A DNA stretch of 64,000 nt from Ceratopteris richardii (GCA_020310875.1 CM035435.1:67051997-67115996), one strand, 5' to 3'. Counted from the stretch's first letter, positions 21,395 through 31,700 are shown. Numbers and translations are program-made. Notes: generated from the sequence alone by a model not told the origin.

Positions 21395-21640
21395 TAGGGA
21401 AGCTTAAATAGGTCCCAAAACTGAGTTGATCGTTGTACCACGTGGCATGCCCCGATTGGTCCACGTCAGATACCCGTTGTGAATTCCAACATCTTTTGCC
21501 ACGTGGCATGATTTGATTGATCCACGTCATCTATCCGTTGCATCGGGGAACGTACACTTTACCACGTGGCACTCTATGATTGGTCCACCTCATTCGACCG
21601 TTTCTTCCCTCCTCGCCTATAGAAAGCTACTTCCTTCACA
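21395..21640. promoter_or_regulatory. G-box-rich divergent promoter, copy 1
   Basis: CCACGTGG at 21438-21445, 21499-21506 and 21562-21569, each in a GYCACGTGGCA-type context, with ATTGG (reverse CCAAT) and CCACGTCA motifs between them. A TATTTAAG box faces left (minus sense, near 21405-21412) toward gene H, and TATAGAAA faces right. G-boxes are bound by bZIP and bHLH factors in plants. Confidence 0.6.
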
Positions 21641-21683
21641 AACTCAAACTTTCAACCTTCAGAGAACTTGTCTCACTAGAGAC

Positions 21684-22446
21684 ACGACCGATCCAAGCGA
21701 TAAGAGTCATCCGTAAATGCCCGGATGTCACTCATCGCTTGCATCGGTCGTCCCTGAATTCATCATCATATTTCAATAAATAGAAGTTAAAATAAAGGTA
21801 ACAATGCGTTATACTCAAGCAACACAAAAGAAACCAAAATTTGCAAGGTATGATCAAGGACTCGATGCTATTTAAAAAACATGACCGATCCAAGCGATTA
21901 GGGTTATCCAAAAATCTCGGATGTCCCTAATCGCTTGCATCGGTCGTGTCCACATTACCTTACGGAGAGAGCGCTCTCTATAGAAATTGTGAAGTAGCCA
22001 AAAAACTTGGTGGCAATGGAACCTCCACGCTTGGCAAGTGTTGACAAAAAAAAATGAAGCAAATGAATAGGGAAGCTTAAATAGGTCCCAAAACTGAGTT
22101 GACCGTTGTGCCACATGGCATGCCCCGATTGGTCCACGTCAGATACCTGTTGCAAATTCCAACGTCTTTTGCCACGTGGCATGATTTGATTGATCCACAT
22201 CATCTATCCGTTGCATCGGGCAACGTACACTTTGCCACGTGGCACTCTGTGATTGGTCCACCTCATTCGACCGTTTCTTCCCTCCTCGCCTATAAATACC
22301 TATTTCTTCACAAACTCAAACTTTCAACCTTCAGAGAATTTGTCTCACCTACATGTGTATTTTTCTTTCGTCGCCGACACGACCGATACAAGCGATTTTT
22401 GCCGTTTGACCTACGTTGACTCGCTCTAGTTGCTTGCATCGATTGT
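21684..22446. repeat. Palindromes, copies 8-10
   Basis: Copies at 21684-21751, 21881-21947 and 22379-22446. The last is the most divergent: left arm GACCGATACAAGCGATTTTT, right arm ending CATCGATTGTGT. It lies in the 5' UTR of gene B, about 40 bp before its start codon, so it would be transcribed as a hairpin in the mRNA leader. Confidence 0.85.
22066..22330. promoter_or_regulatory. G-box-rich divergent promoter, copy 2, driving gene B
   Basis: CCACGTGG at 22172-22179 and 22235-22242; the first G-box of this copy has become CCACATGG. CCTATAAATACC near 22290-22301 is a good TATA box about 185 bp before gene B's ATG. The leftward TATTTAAG box is retained near 22076-22083. Confidence 0.65.
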
Positions 22447-22484
22447 GTTCTCCTAATAGACATACAAGAGAAGCTGCAGCTTAG

Positions 22485-25096
22485 ATGGAGGGAATGAATG
22501 AGATCCTTAGTGTCTCTCCATCAGAGAAACTTCTTGATTTCATGGTTCAAGAGGGTTTAAGTGTAGATTATTTTCTTGATGAAATGACCATATTCAACCC
22601 CGAAATTGATTTTGAAAAACTCTTAGAGAACTCGAAAAGTTTTCTTAAGGATGAGTGGGAGATTTTCTTGGGGTTGGTCAATGGGAGGATCCTTTCTATT
22701 TCTCAGAAAACCTATATCCATCCTCACATCTTTGGGAAGGATCCAATAGATAGGGCTAAAATCACAAGAAAATGCAAAAGGATATCCCCTTTGCCAGGGA
22801 AGCTTGATTTATGCCCAGAGCATGAAAAGGACTGCTGCTTGCTCCCTTTAAACATTGCTTTCTTGATATGGCTTGATCATATCTCAGTTGAAAGGGAGGA
22901 AAATGTTCATGATGAAGACGAGCCTTGCTTAGAGCTGGCACTTGAGGCTAGCAGAAGAAGAGCAGGTCAAAGATTTTGATGTGGCCACTTTTAAAGCAGA
23001 GACTGCAATAAGGGAGCCAACTGAAGAAGTTCAAGTGTCTGAGAAGTCCCTACTTCTCCCAAATCTACCTTTTTACTTTATCTTTGGGAAAGACTTCATA
23101 CCTCTGTTTTACATTCAGGAACTTTTCAATCTAAGGGAGGACTACTGTCTTGCAGCTATAGCTGAGGGAGAAGAAGTTGCAAGGAGATTCATCAATAAGA
23201 AAGGAGAAAGAAGAGAGGAATTTTTGCGCCTTGATTTGGATTTGTCTAATGAAGAATTCAAAGATTCATCACAAGCTCTTTCAAAATGCTTTGAGAAAGC
23301 TATCTCAGAGAAGCCAAAACTTGCTGATGAAGAGTTTGATGAGCATCAGAAGCAACTTGGAATATACTCGTTTGGACGCGGCTATTCATTCTTGGATGTC
23401 GCTGAGGACAAAGGAACAATTTGTATTGACTCAAAAGAGCTCATTGAGGAGGAAGATGAGGTCAAGGTATGTTGTTTGATATATTCTATCAATTAAAGTT
23501 TTTGTCCGAGATCTCCATTTTTAAGTGAGAAAATGACCACGACCGATGCAAGCGATACAACCTAACGGATAATCTCCGTTGGGCCTTATCGCTTGTATCG
23601 GTCGTGTTCGGACTTGAAGAGGAAGATGAGGTCAAGTATGTAGTAAAATATATTCTCATGATTTAAAGGCAAAGGAGATGAGATGGGCTTGATGCAAAAT
23701 CTCTATCTTGTGTCAGTTTGTCCAAGTTCTCCATTAGAAGTGTCAGAAGTCGATCACGACCGATGCAAGCGACAAGGCCCATCAGATATTTTCCGTCGGG
23801 CCTCATCGCTTGCATCGGTCGTGTTTGGACTTGAGGAAGATGACATCAAGGCATACAGTTAACTATATTCTCAAGAACTTTAGGTTAAGGATATGAGATG
23901 GGACCAATGCAAAATCTCTTTCTTGTATCAGATTTGTCCAAGTTCTCCATTCGAAGTGTCAGAAATGGATCACGACCGATGCAAGCGATTAGGCCCATCG
24001 GACATTTTCCGCTGGGCCTTATCGCTTGTATCGGTCGTGTCTAGGAGTTGCATGCAGCAATGATAATACATGTCTTGCTTGTGGGAATTCCCCTCATTTA
24101 TCAAACATTAGATGTTTCTAGGCAGTTTGCAAATAGATATTGATGACGACCGATGCAAGCGATAACGACTGTCTGAATTTCTCTAAAGACCCTTATCGCT
24201 TGCATCAGTCGTGTCTCTTGCTTTTCTTTCTAATAGTTTCTAGTTACTTCCCATGTTTCCTAAAGTGTGCTTGCACTTCATCTAACCATGGTTTTCATTT
24301 TTATCATAGTTAACTTTTTTGGATGAAGACAATTACCTTGGAAGATAGTGGATAATAGAATGAATATCCACCTTTGCTTTTCCTTTCTCTTCTAAGGCTT
24401 TTCTTGTTCCCTTGCCCCTGATAATACATGTCTTGCTTGTGGGAATTCTCCTCATTTATCAAACATTAGATGTTTCTAGGCAGTTTGCAAATAGATATTG
24501 ATGACGACCGATGCAAGCGATAACGACTGTTTGAATTTCTCTGAAGACCCTTATCGCTTGCATCAGTCGTGTCTCTTGCTTTTCTTTCTAATAGTTTCAA
24601 GTTACTTCACATGTTTCCTAAAGTGTGCTTGCACTTCATCTAACCATGTTTTTCATTTTTATCACAGTTAACTTTATTGGATGAAGACAATTACCTTGGC
24701 AGGGGCAAGGGAACAAGAAAAGCCTTAGAAGAGAAAGGAAAAGCAAAGGTGGATATTCATTCTATTATCCACTATCTTCCAAAGTTGAACCCAGACACTT
24801 TTTGTGTTATTCACAAGCACTATAGTGAGGAGCCAGACTTTGCATTGTTCTGCTTGAGGACTCTATCAAAATACATGGGTTTTACTCCAATACCCTTTAA
24901 TGCTTTCAGAGTTTTACTGCTTGAAAGAGCAACTGCATTCAGAATTTTTGGATATGCCCCAGGACTCAATGCTTCAAGGGTAGGGTACTTTCTTTGTTAT
25001 TCAAGCTATGCAATGGCTACAGGGGTGTCAGATTTAAAAAGCATTGCTGGATACAGGAGAAAAGAGTTCCTGAGATATAGAGGTGATTTGCCATAG
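22485..25096 (+). CDS. Gene B: unrecognised acidic protein, large repeat-filled intron
   Basis: ATG at 22485 (MEGMNEILSVSPSEKLLDFM) follows the TATA box and a palindromic leader. The first exon runs to 23466 (donor GTATGT). A single-base frame change is needed near 22940, from DEPCLELAL to RLAEEEQVKDFD. After a 1201-bp intron, acceptor TCACAG leads at 24668 to LTLLDEDNYLGRGKGTRKAL in the same phase, ending at TAG 25094-25096. The product is roughly 470 residues: a Glu/Asp-rich N-terminal two-thirds (LLLPNLPFYFIFGKDFIPLF, LRLDLDLSNEEFKDSSQ) and a compact C-terminal part (HYLPKLNPDTFCVIHKHY, FRVLLLERATAFRIFGYAPG). I do not recognise a family. It is divergent from gene H and shares its promoter region. 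Confidence 0.6.
23437..24050. repeat. 216-bp tandem repeats in gene B intron with palindromes 11-13
   Basis: Palindromes at 23539-23605, 23756-23822 and 23972-24038 are spaced 216-217 bp. Each unit also carries a copy of the exon-border sequence GAGGAAGATGAGGTCAAG or a variant, so exon 1's 3' end was copied along with the palindrome. Confidence 0.85.
24062..24780. repeat. Direct duplication (280 bp) plus 81-bp inverted copy, with palindromes 14-15
   Basis: 24062-24341 is repeated at 24420-24699 (offset 358) and includes palindromes 24146-24212 and 24504-24570 and a copy of the intron-exon border. The spacer 24340-24420 is an exact-looking reverse complement of the coding segment 24700-24780. 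The structure is A, inverted B, A, B. Transcripts could fold across the exon. Confidence 0.9.
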
Positions 25097-25724
25097 CCAA
25101 GCTCTTTAAAAAGGCTCAAGGAATGACTTGATTTTTTCAAATTCTATATCTCAACAAATGTACATATACAAAAATTGCCCAATGTGATATAAGACATTGC
25201 AAATTTTTTTGGTGTAATTGTTATTGATTCTCTGGTCAAAGTCATCTGATGGTAGTAGACATATTTCTTTTCAAAGCATAATACATCATGAAATGTACAT
25301 ACATGACATCTTTTATTTCTCAAAGAAATAAAAGACATTGCAAATATTAAAGCTCTGTTTGAAATGTGGTCTTTTTTAGTTTGTGATATTGATACATGAT
25401 TTGTCTGGAGATAGCCATATCCTTCTGATTATATTTGGCATGAGGTCCTATGTAATTGTCTTCTAAAGAACCAATCAAAAAGCTCTCTGAAGGCATTGCT
25501 CTTTGTTACTCCTCCTCCTTTCCTTGTACACCTAAAGAAGCTTGTCCTTGCTTGATAATGAGATTTTTCCATGCCTTGGGTGTTCCACATGGCAAGTGGT
25601 TCTTTTTCTGCAAAGAATGCACCATGCACAAGAAGAATATGCTGAAGCAGAAGAATTTCATTAGATCTTTATTTCAATTAAAAATAAATAAATTGAATAA
25701 AATATCTTTGGAGCTCACCAAGTA
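25097..25724. other. Spacer between convergent genes B and C
   Basis: AT-rich, no palindromes and no recognisable gene. It presumably holds both 3' ends. Confidence 0.45.
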
Positions 25725-27470
25725 TTATGTTATGTCTTTGGCACCCCATGCCTCTATGATGGTTTCTATAAGCTCTGTGGTCGCCTTTCTGAAATCTGTC
25801 ACATAACTTTTTGATGTTACCTGCTGCCTCATGATCTTTAAAAGATTATCTAGTTTGACCCACACCTCCATTCTCATTTTTGCTATTTCTGGTTTGCTTT
25901 TTACATTAGTCGTGACCTCACAAAATGTTTTCCATGAATTCCACATGGCATTAAGTTGTTTGCCATCATGGTTGCTGAAGAATCTCCTTGCTTTTGCACC
26001 TCCCATTGAGACATCCTGTAAAACATCACCTGTATTTTGTGAAAGATTTGGATCTTTTCTTAGATGAACATCACCACCATGAAACCCCATTTCTGAAAGA
26101 AGACATTCACATTTTTTTATGCATTCATCTACAAGAGTTGTAGGCTTGATAGAATATGCATAATCCAAGTGAAGACGGACCAACTTGTCAATGATTCTTA
26201 ACTCTGCACAGCCAACCCACCATAACTCCATTTCTGATTGTACTTTGAGAGATGGAGTATCCAATTTCCCAAGGCTATAGTCCAAAGCTTTGTTCATCAG
26301 TGCAATGCTTATTCTCTCCATCTTTTGATGTTTTTTAAGCTCAGCTTCATCAAGTTTGATTACAAATTTCAATAGACCAGAACATTCATGCTCTTTTATA
26401 TTATAGAACTGAACCATGTATGTTTGAAGTTTTATAACATCTATCCATATGTTGTTAAATGCATTGTAAGTGAAATGTAACTTTTGTTTTCCTACTTCGT
26501 AAGGCATGTTACCGTGAATATGTTTATATTCACCAAATACTGATGTGATCTTCTTATTCAAGCAGAGCCGAAACTTTCCTACATGATGGGGTCTAGGCAA
26601 TCCAAAACTTCTAACTTTGTTAAATTTTAAAAATTCACACCAAACTTTTGAAATTGCTCTATAACCTTTCCTACTCACTCCGACACTATCACAAATATTT
26701 TGAATTTGAGATGGTTCTAGTAAAAGATTCATTTCTGTCATGAGTTTTTGAAAAACAAAGCGTTTCAAGCATGTATTTTCATTTAGTTTCAATAGTCTTA
26801 AAACATCATTTTGACTCAAAATTTCATTACAGAAATGTATGCGCTCAAAACTGCTCGACATATTGAAACCTAGCACATTTGTCACATGATCTCTAACAAT
26901 TTTCATTCTTTTCTTTTTCTGGCCAGATTTTTCAGTCAAATCTAAAAAAGGTTTTACTCGTTTTGACCGCATTCTCAAACCTATAGGAGTTTCTTTCATT
27001 TTTTTAAAAGACTCTAACTGAGAAGATAAAGTGGATAATTTGTTTTCTAGCTCCCTCATATGTAAATTCTTCTGGTGTAGTGTGTTTTGTAAATAATTTA
27101 TGTATTGTACATAATTCCTTGAAATATCCCAGAGCCTTGAACAATAGCCTCGTAAACCATCCTCACCATCTCCCACAAATCTAATCAGATCATGAAGATT
27201 ATGAAAAAGGGGGTACCTTCCAGTTTGTGGATGAATTGGATAAACAGATCCATCTGTCCATATGTCGATATGTTTCTTGCCTTCCTTTCGCAATCCATCC
27301 ACTTCAAGAGGATGAAGAGCCCTTCGAAATACTTTTCTTGTCGTCGCATACTCCTGACTAACTGCAATGTTGATATGGAACTTTTTACAATGATTTTGAT
27401 TGTTTGAAAGCTCAGCGAGAGTATTTGGGTAACGTTCTCCATGGTCTGCTATGAAAAATGACCGGCAAGT
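25725..27470 (-). CDS. Gene C: unrecognised protein of over 550 residues
   Basis: The longest uninterrupted frame of this locus ends at 25725. The frame stays open upstream to about 27540 without an ATG, reading GERYPNTLAELSNNQNHCKK near 27430-27371. The start is therefore probably in an upstream exon, with TTTTTCATAG near 27460 as a candidate acceptor and a TATATAATG box near 27550. Features in order: a region with IWTDGSVYPIHPQTGRYPLF, a coiled coil (YLQNTLHQKNLHMRELENKL), a Lys/Arg stretch (GQKKKRMKIVRDH), then a long alpha/beta-looking domain containing LLKFVIKLDEAELKKHQ and ELWWVGCAELRIIDKLVRLH. The KLDEAE strand-turn could be the first acidic residue of an RNase H-like DDE fold, but I cannot place the others. 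No family recognised. Confidence 0.65.
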   Translation of the reverse strand, partial: TCRSFFIADHGERYPNTLAELSNNQNHCKKFHINIAVSQEYATTRKVFRRALHPLEVDGLRKEGKKHIDIWTDGSVYPIHPQTGRYPLFHNLHDLIRFVGDGEDGLRGYCSRLWDISRNYVQYINYLQNTLHQKNLHMRELENKLSTLSSQLESFKKMKETPIGLRMRSKRVKPFLDLTEKSGQKKKRMKIVRDHVTNVLGFNMSSSFERIHFCNEILSQNDVLRLLKLNENTCLKRFVFQKLMTEMNLLLEPSQIQNICDSVGVSRKGYRAISKVWCEFLKFNKVRSFGLPRPHHVGKFRLCLNKKITSVFGEYKHIHGNMPYEVGKQKLHFTYNAFNNIWIDVIKLQTYMVQFYNIKEHECSGLLKFVIKLDEAELKKHQKMERISIALMNKALDYSLGKLDTPSLKVQSEMELWWVGCAELRIIDKLVRLHLDYAYSIKPTTLVDECIKKCECLLSEMGFHGGDVHLRKDPNLSQNTGDVLQDVSMGGAKARRFFSNHDGKQLNAMWNSWKTFCEVTTNVKSKPEIAKMRMEVWVKLDNLLKIMRQQVTSKSYVTDFRKATTELIETIIEAWGAKDIT

Positions 27471-27755
27471 GTCTAAAATGATGTGAAAGGGAGAAACAGG
27501 CTTGCTATGAAAAGTAGAGAAAAAAAGCGCAAAATGTCATCAGCACACATTATATAGGTCTGTGAACAAGAGGAAAATTCAACTTTTGAGGCGTAAGATA
27601 TCACACAAACTTCGAGGCGTAAGATATCACACCAACTTTTCATGATTATATGATACGAGTTTCTCTCTCTTCAAAATTTGCATAAGATACGTTTTAAATG
27701 AACTTACACGGAATTTCTTAAAGGATTTGACAACTTTAATCCCGATTAAGCACAA
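27471..27755. other. Gene C upstream region
   Basis: A 24-bp direct repeat (GAGGCGTAAGATATCACAC core) occurs twice near 27590-27640. No terminal inverted repeat was found here. Confidence 0.4.
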
Positions 27756-28166
27756 CTAATTGAAATCCTTACACGGCCCTTTTTGGGCCGTTTTTCGCCC
27801 TAATGCAACACCTTTATTGAAGTGTCTAAGGCCTAAACATGCCCTATCATTGCGTTGCCAATATGTTGAGATTGGTATGAAGATAACACTCTTATCCCTC
27901 TCACTGCATTCTTCCAAGATCCTCAATTGATCATAATTTGTATTATCCCCTGATCTAGGCTTGGCATCTGTTTTACTAACAAATCCCCATAAACCCTTTC
28001 CCATGGGAAAGCTAGACATCCTAATATCTAGATCCTTGAATATGACAACAAAGAATGATATATGGTTACCTAAAGTTGGAACAAATCCTTCAAGTATGAA
28101 GTATATTTTTGTACACAAGGAGTAAGCACGTGAAGCACGTGCTTTGGTTCCTCTTGCTTCTTCCAA
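27756..28166 (-). CDS. Hypothetical 136-residue ORF
   Basis: An open frame (MEEARGTKARASRAYSLC ... GRKTAQKGPCKDFN) without recognisable motif, possibly chance or transposon debris. There is no clear promoter. Low confidence. Confidence 0.2.
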   Translation of the reverse strand: MEEARGTKARASRAYSLCTKIYFILEGFVPTLGNHISFFVVIFKDLDIRMSSFPMGKGLWGFVSKTDAKPRSGDNTNYDQLRILEECSERDKSVIFIPISTYWQRNDRACLGLRHFNKGVALGRKTAQKGPCKDFN

Positions 28167-28270
28167 ATGCGTAAGTATGTAGTATATATAAAGGACTATT
28201 TTTTATGTGTGTATATGTACTATGTATGTAGGTTGGTGTATGTGTATATTTTTGTATGTATGTAAAGTGA

Positions 28271-28272
<2 letters not shown>

Positions 28273-28354
<82 letters not shown>

Positions 28355-28550
28355 CAAAGATTCTACACTACGCCTGTTTCGCATTTTCAGTAAGCAGCGG
28401 CAGAGAATGATTTTTGAAGCGGAAGGGAAATAGAAGATACGGATATGGAATATGATTTTTGAAGTTATCTGATATGGATATGAAGTAGAAGATACGGATA
28501 TTGAAATAGAAGATACGGATATGGAAGATGATTTTTGAAGTTATCTGAGC
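28273..28550. repeat. (TA)n tract followed by GAAGATACGGATATGGA repeats
   Basis: (TA)n runs about 28273-28349. At 28405-28550 the motif GAAGATACGGATATGGA/TTGA and ATGATTTTTGAAGTTATCTG recur three to four times as short imperfect tandem repeats. Confidence 0.85.
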
Positions 28551-28669
28551 GATTTATTTGGTTTAAGAAACTGATTTATTTGGTTGAATATCGGCATAAA
28601 GTTTCTCTGCAGGAATAAAAGTTCGATGTATCTGCCTGCTATTAAATGAGAGAAGCTGACTTTCAAGAG

Positions 28670-28850
28670 AGGGTTCTAAAGAGTTCTCGGGCAAAGGAAA
28701 ATGATATGTAAGTTTTTTATTTTCTTAACATCCCTATTTTCTATATCATCTTTTATGGTTGTGGGCTGAGAGACTACAATTTCTATCATATCTCCTGCAT
28801 ATACGACGTCACCTGCCTCAAAAATGTTTAAAGTATATAGAATATATATG
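28670..28850. repeat. Dispersed repeat, copy 1 (partner near 33715-33985)
   Basis: The segment with AAAGAGTTCTCGGG, TTGTGGGCTGAGAGACTA and TATCATATCTCCTGCATA matches, in the same order and orientation, 33720-33985 (AAAGAGCTTTCGGG, TTGTGGGCTGAGATAATA, TATCATATTTCCTGCATA). The two lie about 5 kb apart and flank copia debris, so they could be decayed LTRs. Confidence 0.55.
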
Positions 28851-29029
28851 AGATGTCCATAATAATATCATGCTTTTCTTTCTCAAATTTTTAATTCTTT
28901 ATTTATTTATAATTGAAATATTTATTTATCAATTTAATTACAGAGGAAGTCATCATTTTCTAAAAATAATTATAATTAAGGAAAGTAATTGATTAACACA
29001 GTTAATAAATAAAGAAATGAACATTAATA

Positions 29030-29780
29030 CATATTTATATGCACATAGATACACATATTCATATAGACAATCACACATATTTGTACACGCATAGATACAT
29101 ATACAAGTATATACACACATACATAAATACATACACACATAAACAAACATATAGATACACATACACACAAATATACACACATAAACACACACAGATACAC
29201 ACATAAACACACACACACATGTACACATACACATGCCTACATATATAAGCATATTCACATAAACACACACAAATGCATAAACATAAACACACAAACACAT
29301 ACACATACATATACGAATACACATATTTCCATACATATATAGATACAAACACATAGAAAGCTAGAACGTACACACACACAAATACATAGACATACACATG
29401 TACTTACATACACTTAAACTTACATACATACAAACACATAGACATAAACATACACACATACTTACATACATACACACACATAGACATAAACATACACACA
29501 TACTTACATACATGCACCCACACAAATACATAAACATGCACACATACATACACACAAAGACATACACACAAAGACATACACACATACACAAATGCATATA
29601 TACACATATATGCACGCACACATATACAGATATACATACATACACACATGCTTGCATACACACATATATACATACATACACACATGCTTGCATACACACA
29701 TATATACACAGATAAAAACAAAGACACAGACATAGATACACACACATACATACACATGCATATATACATAGACATATAGG
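29030..29780. repeat. CACATA-type microsatellite
   Basis: About 750 bp of acacacatacat repeats with local internal duplications (for example around 29440-29520 and 29630-29700). Open frames here are artefacts of repetition. Confidence 0.95.
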
Positions 29781-29989
29781 TAGAATGGTCTTTTGTACTT
29801 TGGGTGTCTGCATTTTGGAAAGCACAATATATTTAAAATATTTTTGATATTTCCATTTGAATTAATGAAAGAAACCATACCTTCGCCCTCTATAGGAAAT
29901 ATGGCATTTATTTGTAACTTTTTTCTACTGGGTTCGTTTAGAGGTTGTAACAAATTAGTGTAGGGGTCTTTTCTTCTCATCATGTGATA

Positions 29990-30985
29990 AGAGGCCTAAC
30001 TTTCCAACACCCATGAGTCATATGCTCCTGTATCTTCAGCTGAGGAGCATACCTCCTCTATTGTAAATTATAACTAAAGTTCTCTTTCTAAAGCGTTGGA
30101 AAACTCCTTGCACTTGCCATCTTTTGAAGAGCTATTCTTCTCTTCTGGCTTCTTTATGTGATAGTCTTCAATTTAGTGGCCTTTCTTCTTGCAGTGAAAA
30201 CATTGTCCCTTGAACTTCTTTTTGTTGATCTTCTATTTGTCTCCATATTTTGACAAGTCCATTTTGCATCCTTTGATTTTTTTTTTTGTGAATGGAGCTC
30301 TCCTTTGTTTCTATCACTCCTTGCCTTGAGATGAAACTCCTCCTCCATGAATAATGCCCTAGATTCTTCAAACATTAGATGTTGAGGTCTAATTTGAGTA
30401 TTTAAAGAACTTACCAAACCGTCAAACTATTTTGGACATATTCAAAGACAATGCTGAACTAGCTCCTTGCTTGATGTTTCTACATCTACTCTCTCACCAT
30501 TTGATGCCATAGATTCTTTATGGAGTGATGAATACCTCTGGAGTCTCCCCATGAGCAAACCTTTCTATTGCTAGCTAACTCTTAAAGTTTTGAATTTGTG
30601 TTTGATTATAGGTCTCATAATGGTTTCTCAATATGTTACATGCTTCATAATCCTTAGTAGTATGCTAAATGAGATTCAAAACACTACCTATAGTACTTTT
30701 AACTAGAGCACATAGTGCATTTGCGTTCTATATTTCAAAGCACATAGAAGATCAACATTAGAGGGAATCATGCAACCATGATTATGTTTCTTGAGGCTCA
30801 TGTTCAGGCCCAAGAACACTCTCTAGAAGATCATATTAATCTAGGATAGAATGGATTTCAAAATTTCATAGGTTCTAATTCCTACCATCAAGCGTAGCTT
30901 CCTTAAAATTAACATCTTCTATCTTTTTTTGTTAAAGCCTATGCAACCTATTTGTTTCTAATTTTTCACCACTTGTAGCCTCCTG
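29990..30985 (-). pseudogene. Copia gag remnant
   Basis: Minus-strand reading gives a UBN2-type gag: CNILRNHYETYNQTQIQNFK, stop, LAIERFAHGETPEVF near 30640-30520, later VSSLNTQIRPQHLMFEESRA near 30410, and a zinc knuckle CFHCKKKGH with a stop and a lost last Cys near 30200-30160. Several frameshifts. It lies directly downstream (minus sense) of a PBS and LTR. Confidence 0.65.
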
Positions 30986-30986
30986 A

Positions 30987-30998
30987 GTTGTGATACCA
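30987..30998 (-). other. Primer-binding site of minus-strand copia element
   Basis: The minus strand reads TGGTATCACAAC, matching the TGGTATCA start of an initiator-Met tRNA primer site, immediately after an LTR ending in CA (forward TG at 30999). Confidence 0.6.
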
Positions 30999-31410
30999 TG
31001 TAAGAAGTAATAGCATAGCATAATAGACTAATAGATAGAGTTTGGAAAAAAATCTAGACAAAAAGAGAGGCAAAGTAAAAGATAGAAAACTCAAATGATC
31101 TAATTCGTAAGAGCAATGCAGCTACAAAATGGTATTTTTCACCAATGCACTCCCAATATGGATCTTAGATGGTGATCTAGATAGACTCTAGATGAAGCGC
31201 TTACTAGTGAACAATGTTATATAAAGAAAAATGGGCCATGCTTATATGGCTTTACAATGGGAGTCAATATACATAAACATAGTTGGGAGAGGCAAATTAA
31301 TTAGCAAAATATATGATCCATTAATATATCCATGACTGTAAGTCTTATCTTCTCAATTGTGCACCTTTGATAGGTCCTTTGGACCATAGAGAAGAGGGAA
31401 AGGCCCCGCA
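30999..31410 (-). repeat. Probable copia LTR
   Basis: Bounded by the PBS at 30998 and, on the minus strand, by TGCGGGGCC starting at 31410. The bases before it (31420-31411) read ATGGGGGGAG, like a polypurine tract. Length would be 412 bp. The outer boundary is inferred. Confidence 0.4.
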
Positions 31411-31697
31411 CTCCCCCCATTAAGGTTCTATGGGGAAAACCATGTAGCACCACAAAAGCCTTTATTTTTGCCTTAATTGGAAACTCAATGGCATGTAAGT
31501 TTATGTCCTACCTAACCTCATACCTACGCTCTTGAAGATCATTTATCACCATCAATGGCCACATACAAAACTCATATTAATTGGAAGTAAGGGTTCCAAA
31601 AATGTATGGGCTCTCACAATGGCTTCTCTTCATAATGGGATCCTTGAAACTTTCAGCACCATGAATAATTTTTCATCACTTGAGGGTGAACTATTGA

Positions 31698-31700
<3 letters not shown>

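Larger units (their letters stand above)
21013..22354. repeat. 671-bp tandem duplication including promoter region
   Basis: Unit 1 begins at the palindrome at 21013 and unit 2 at the palindrome at 21684 (21013 plus 671). Each contains two palindromes, the block GAGAGCGCTCTCTATAG, the G-box region and a TATA-bearing end. Differences are mainly point changes, for example TATAGAAAG in unit 1 against TATAAATAC in unit 2. Confidence 0.9.

Noticed and set aside
17996..24570. CRISPR-like array
   Set aside because: Repeats are palindromic, irregularly spaced, spread over 6.5 kb and embedded in intron-containing plant genes; there are no uniform spacers or cas genes.
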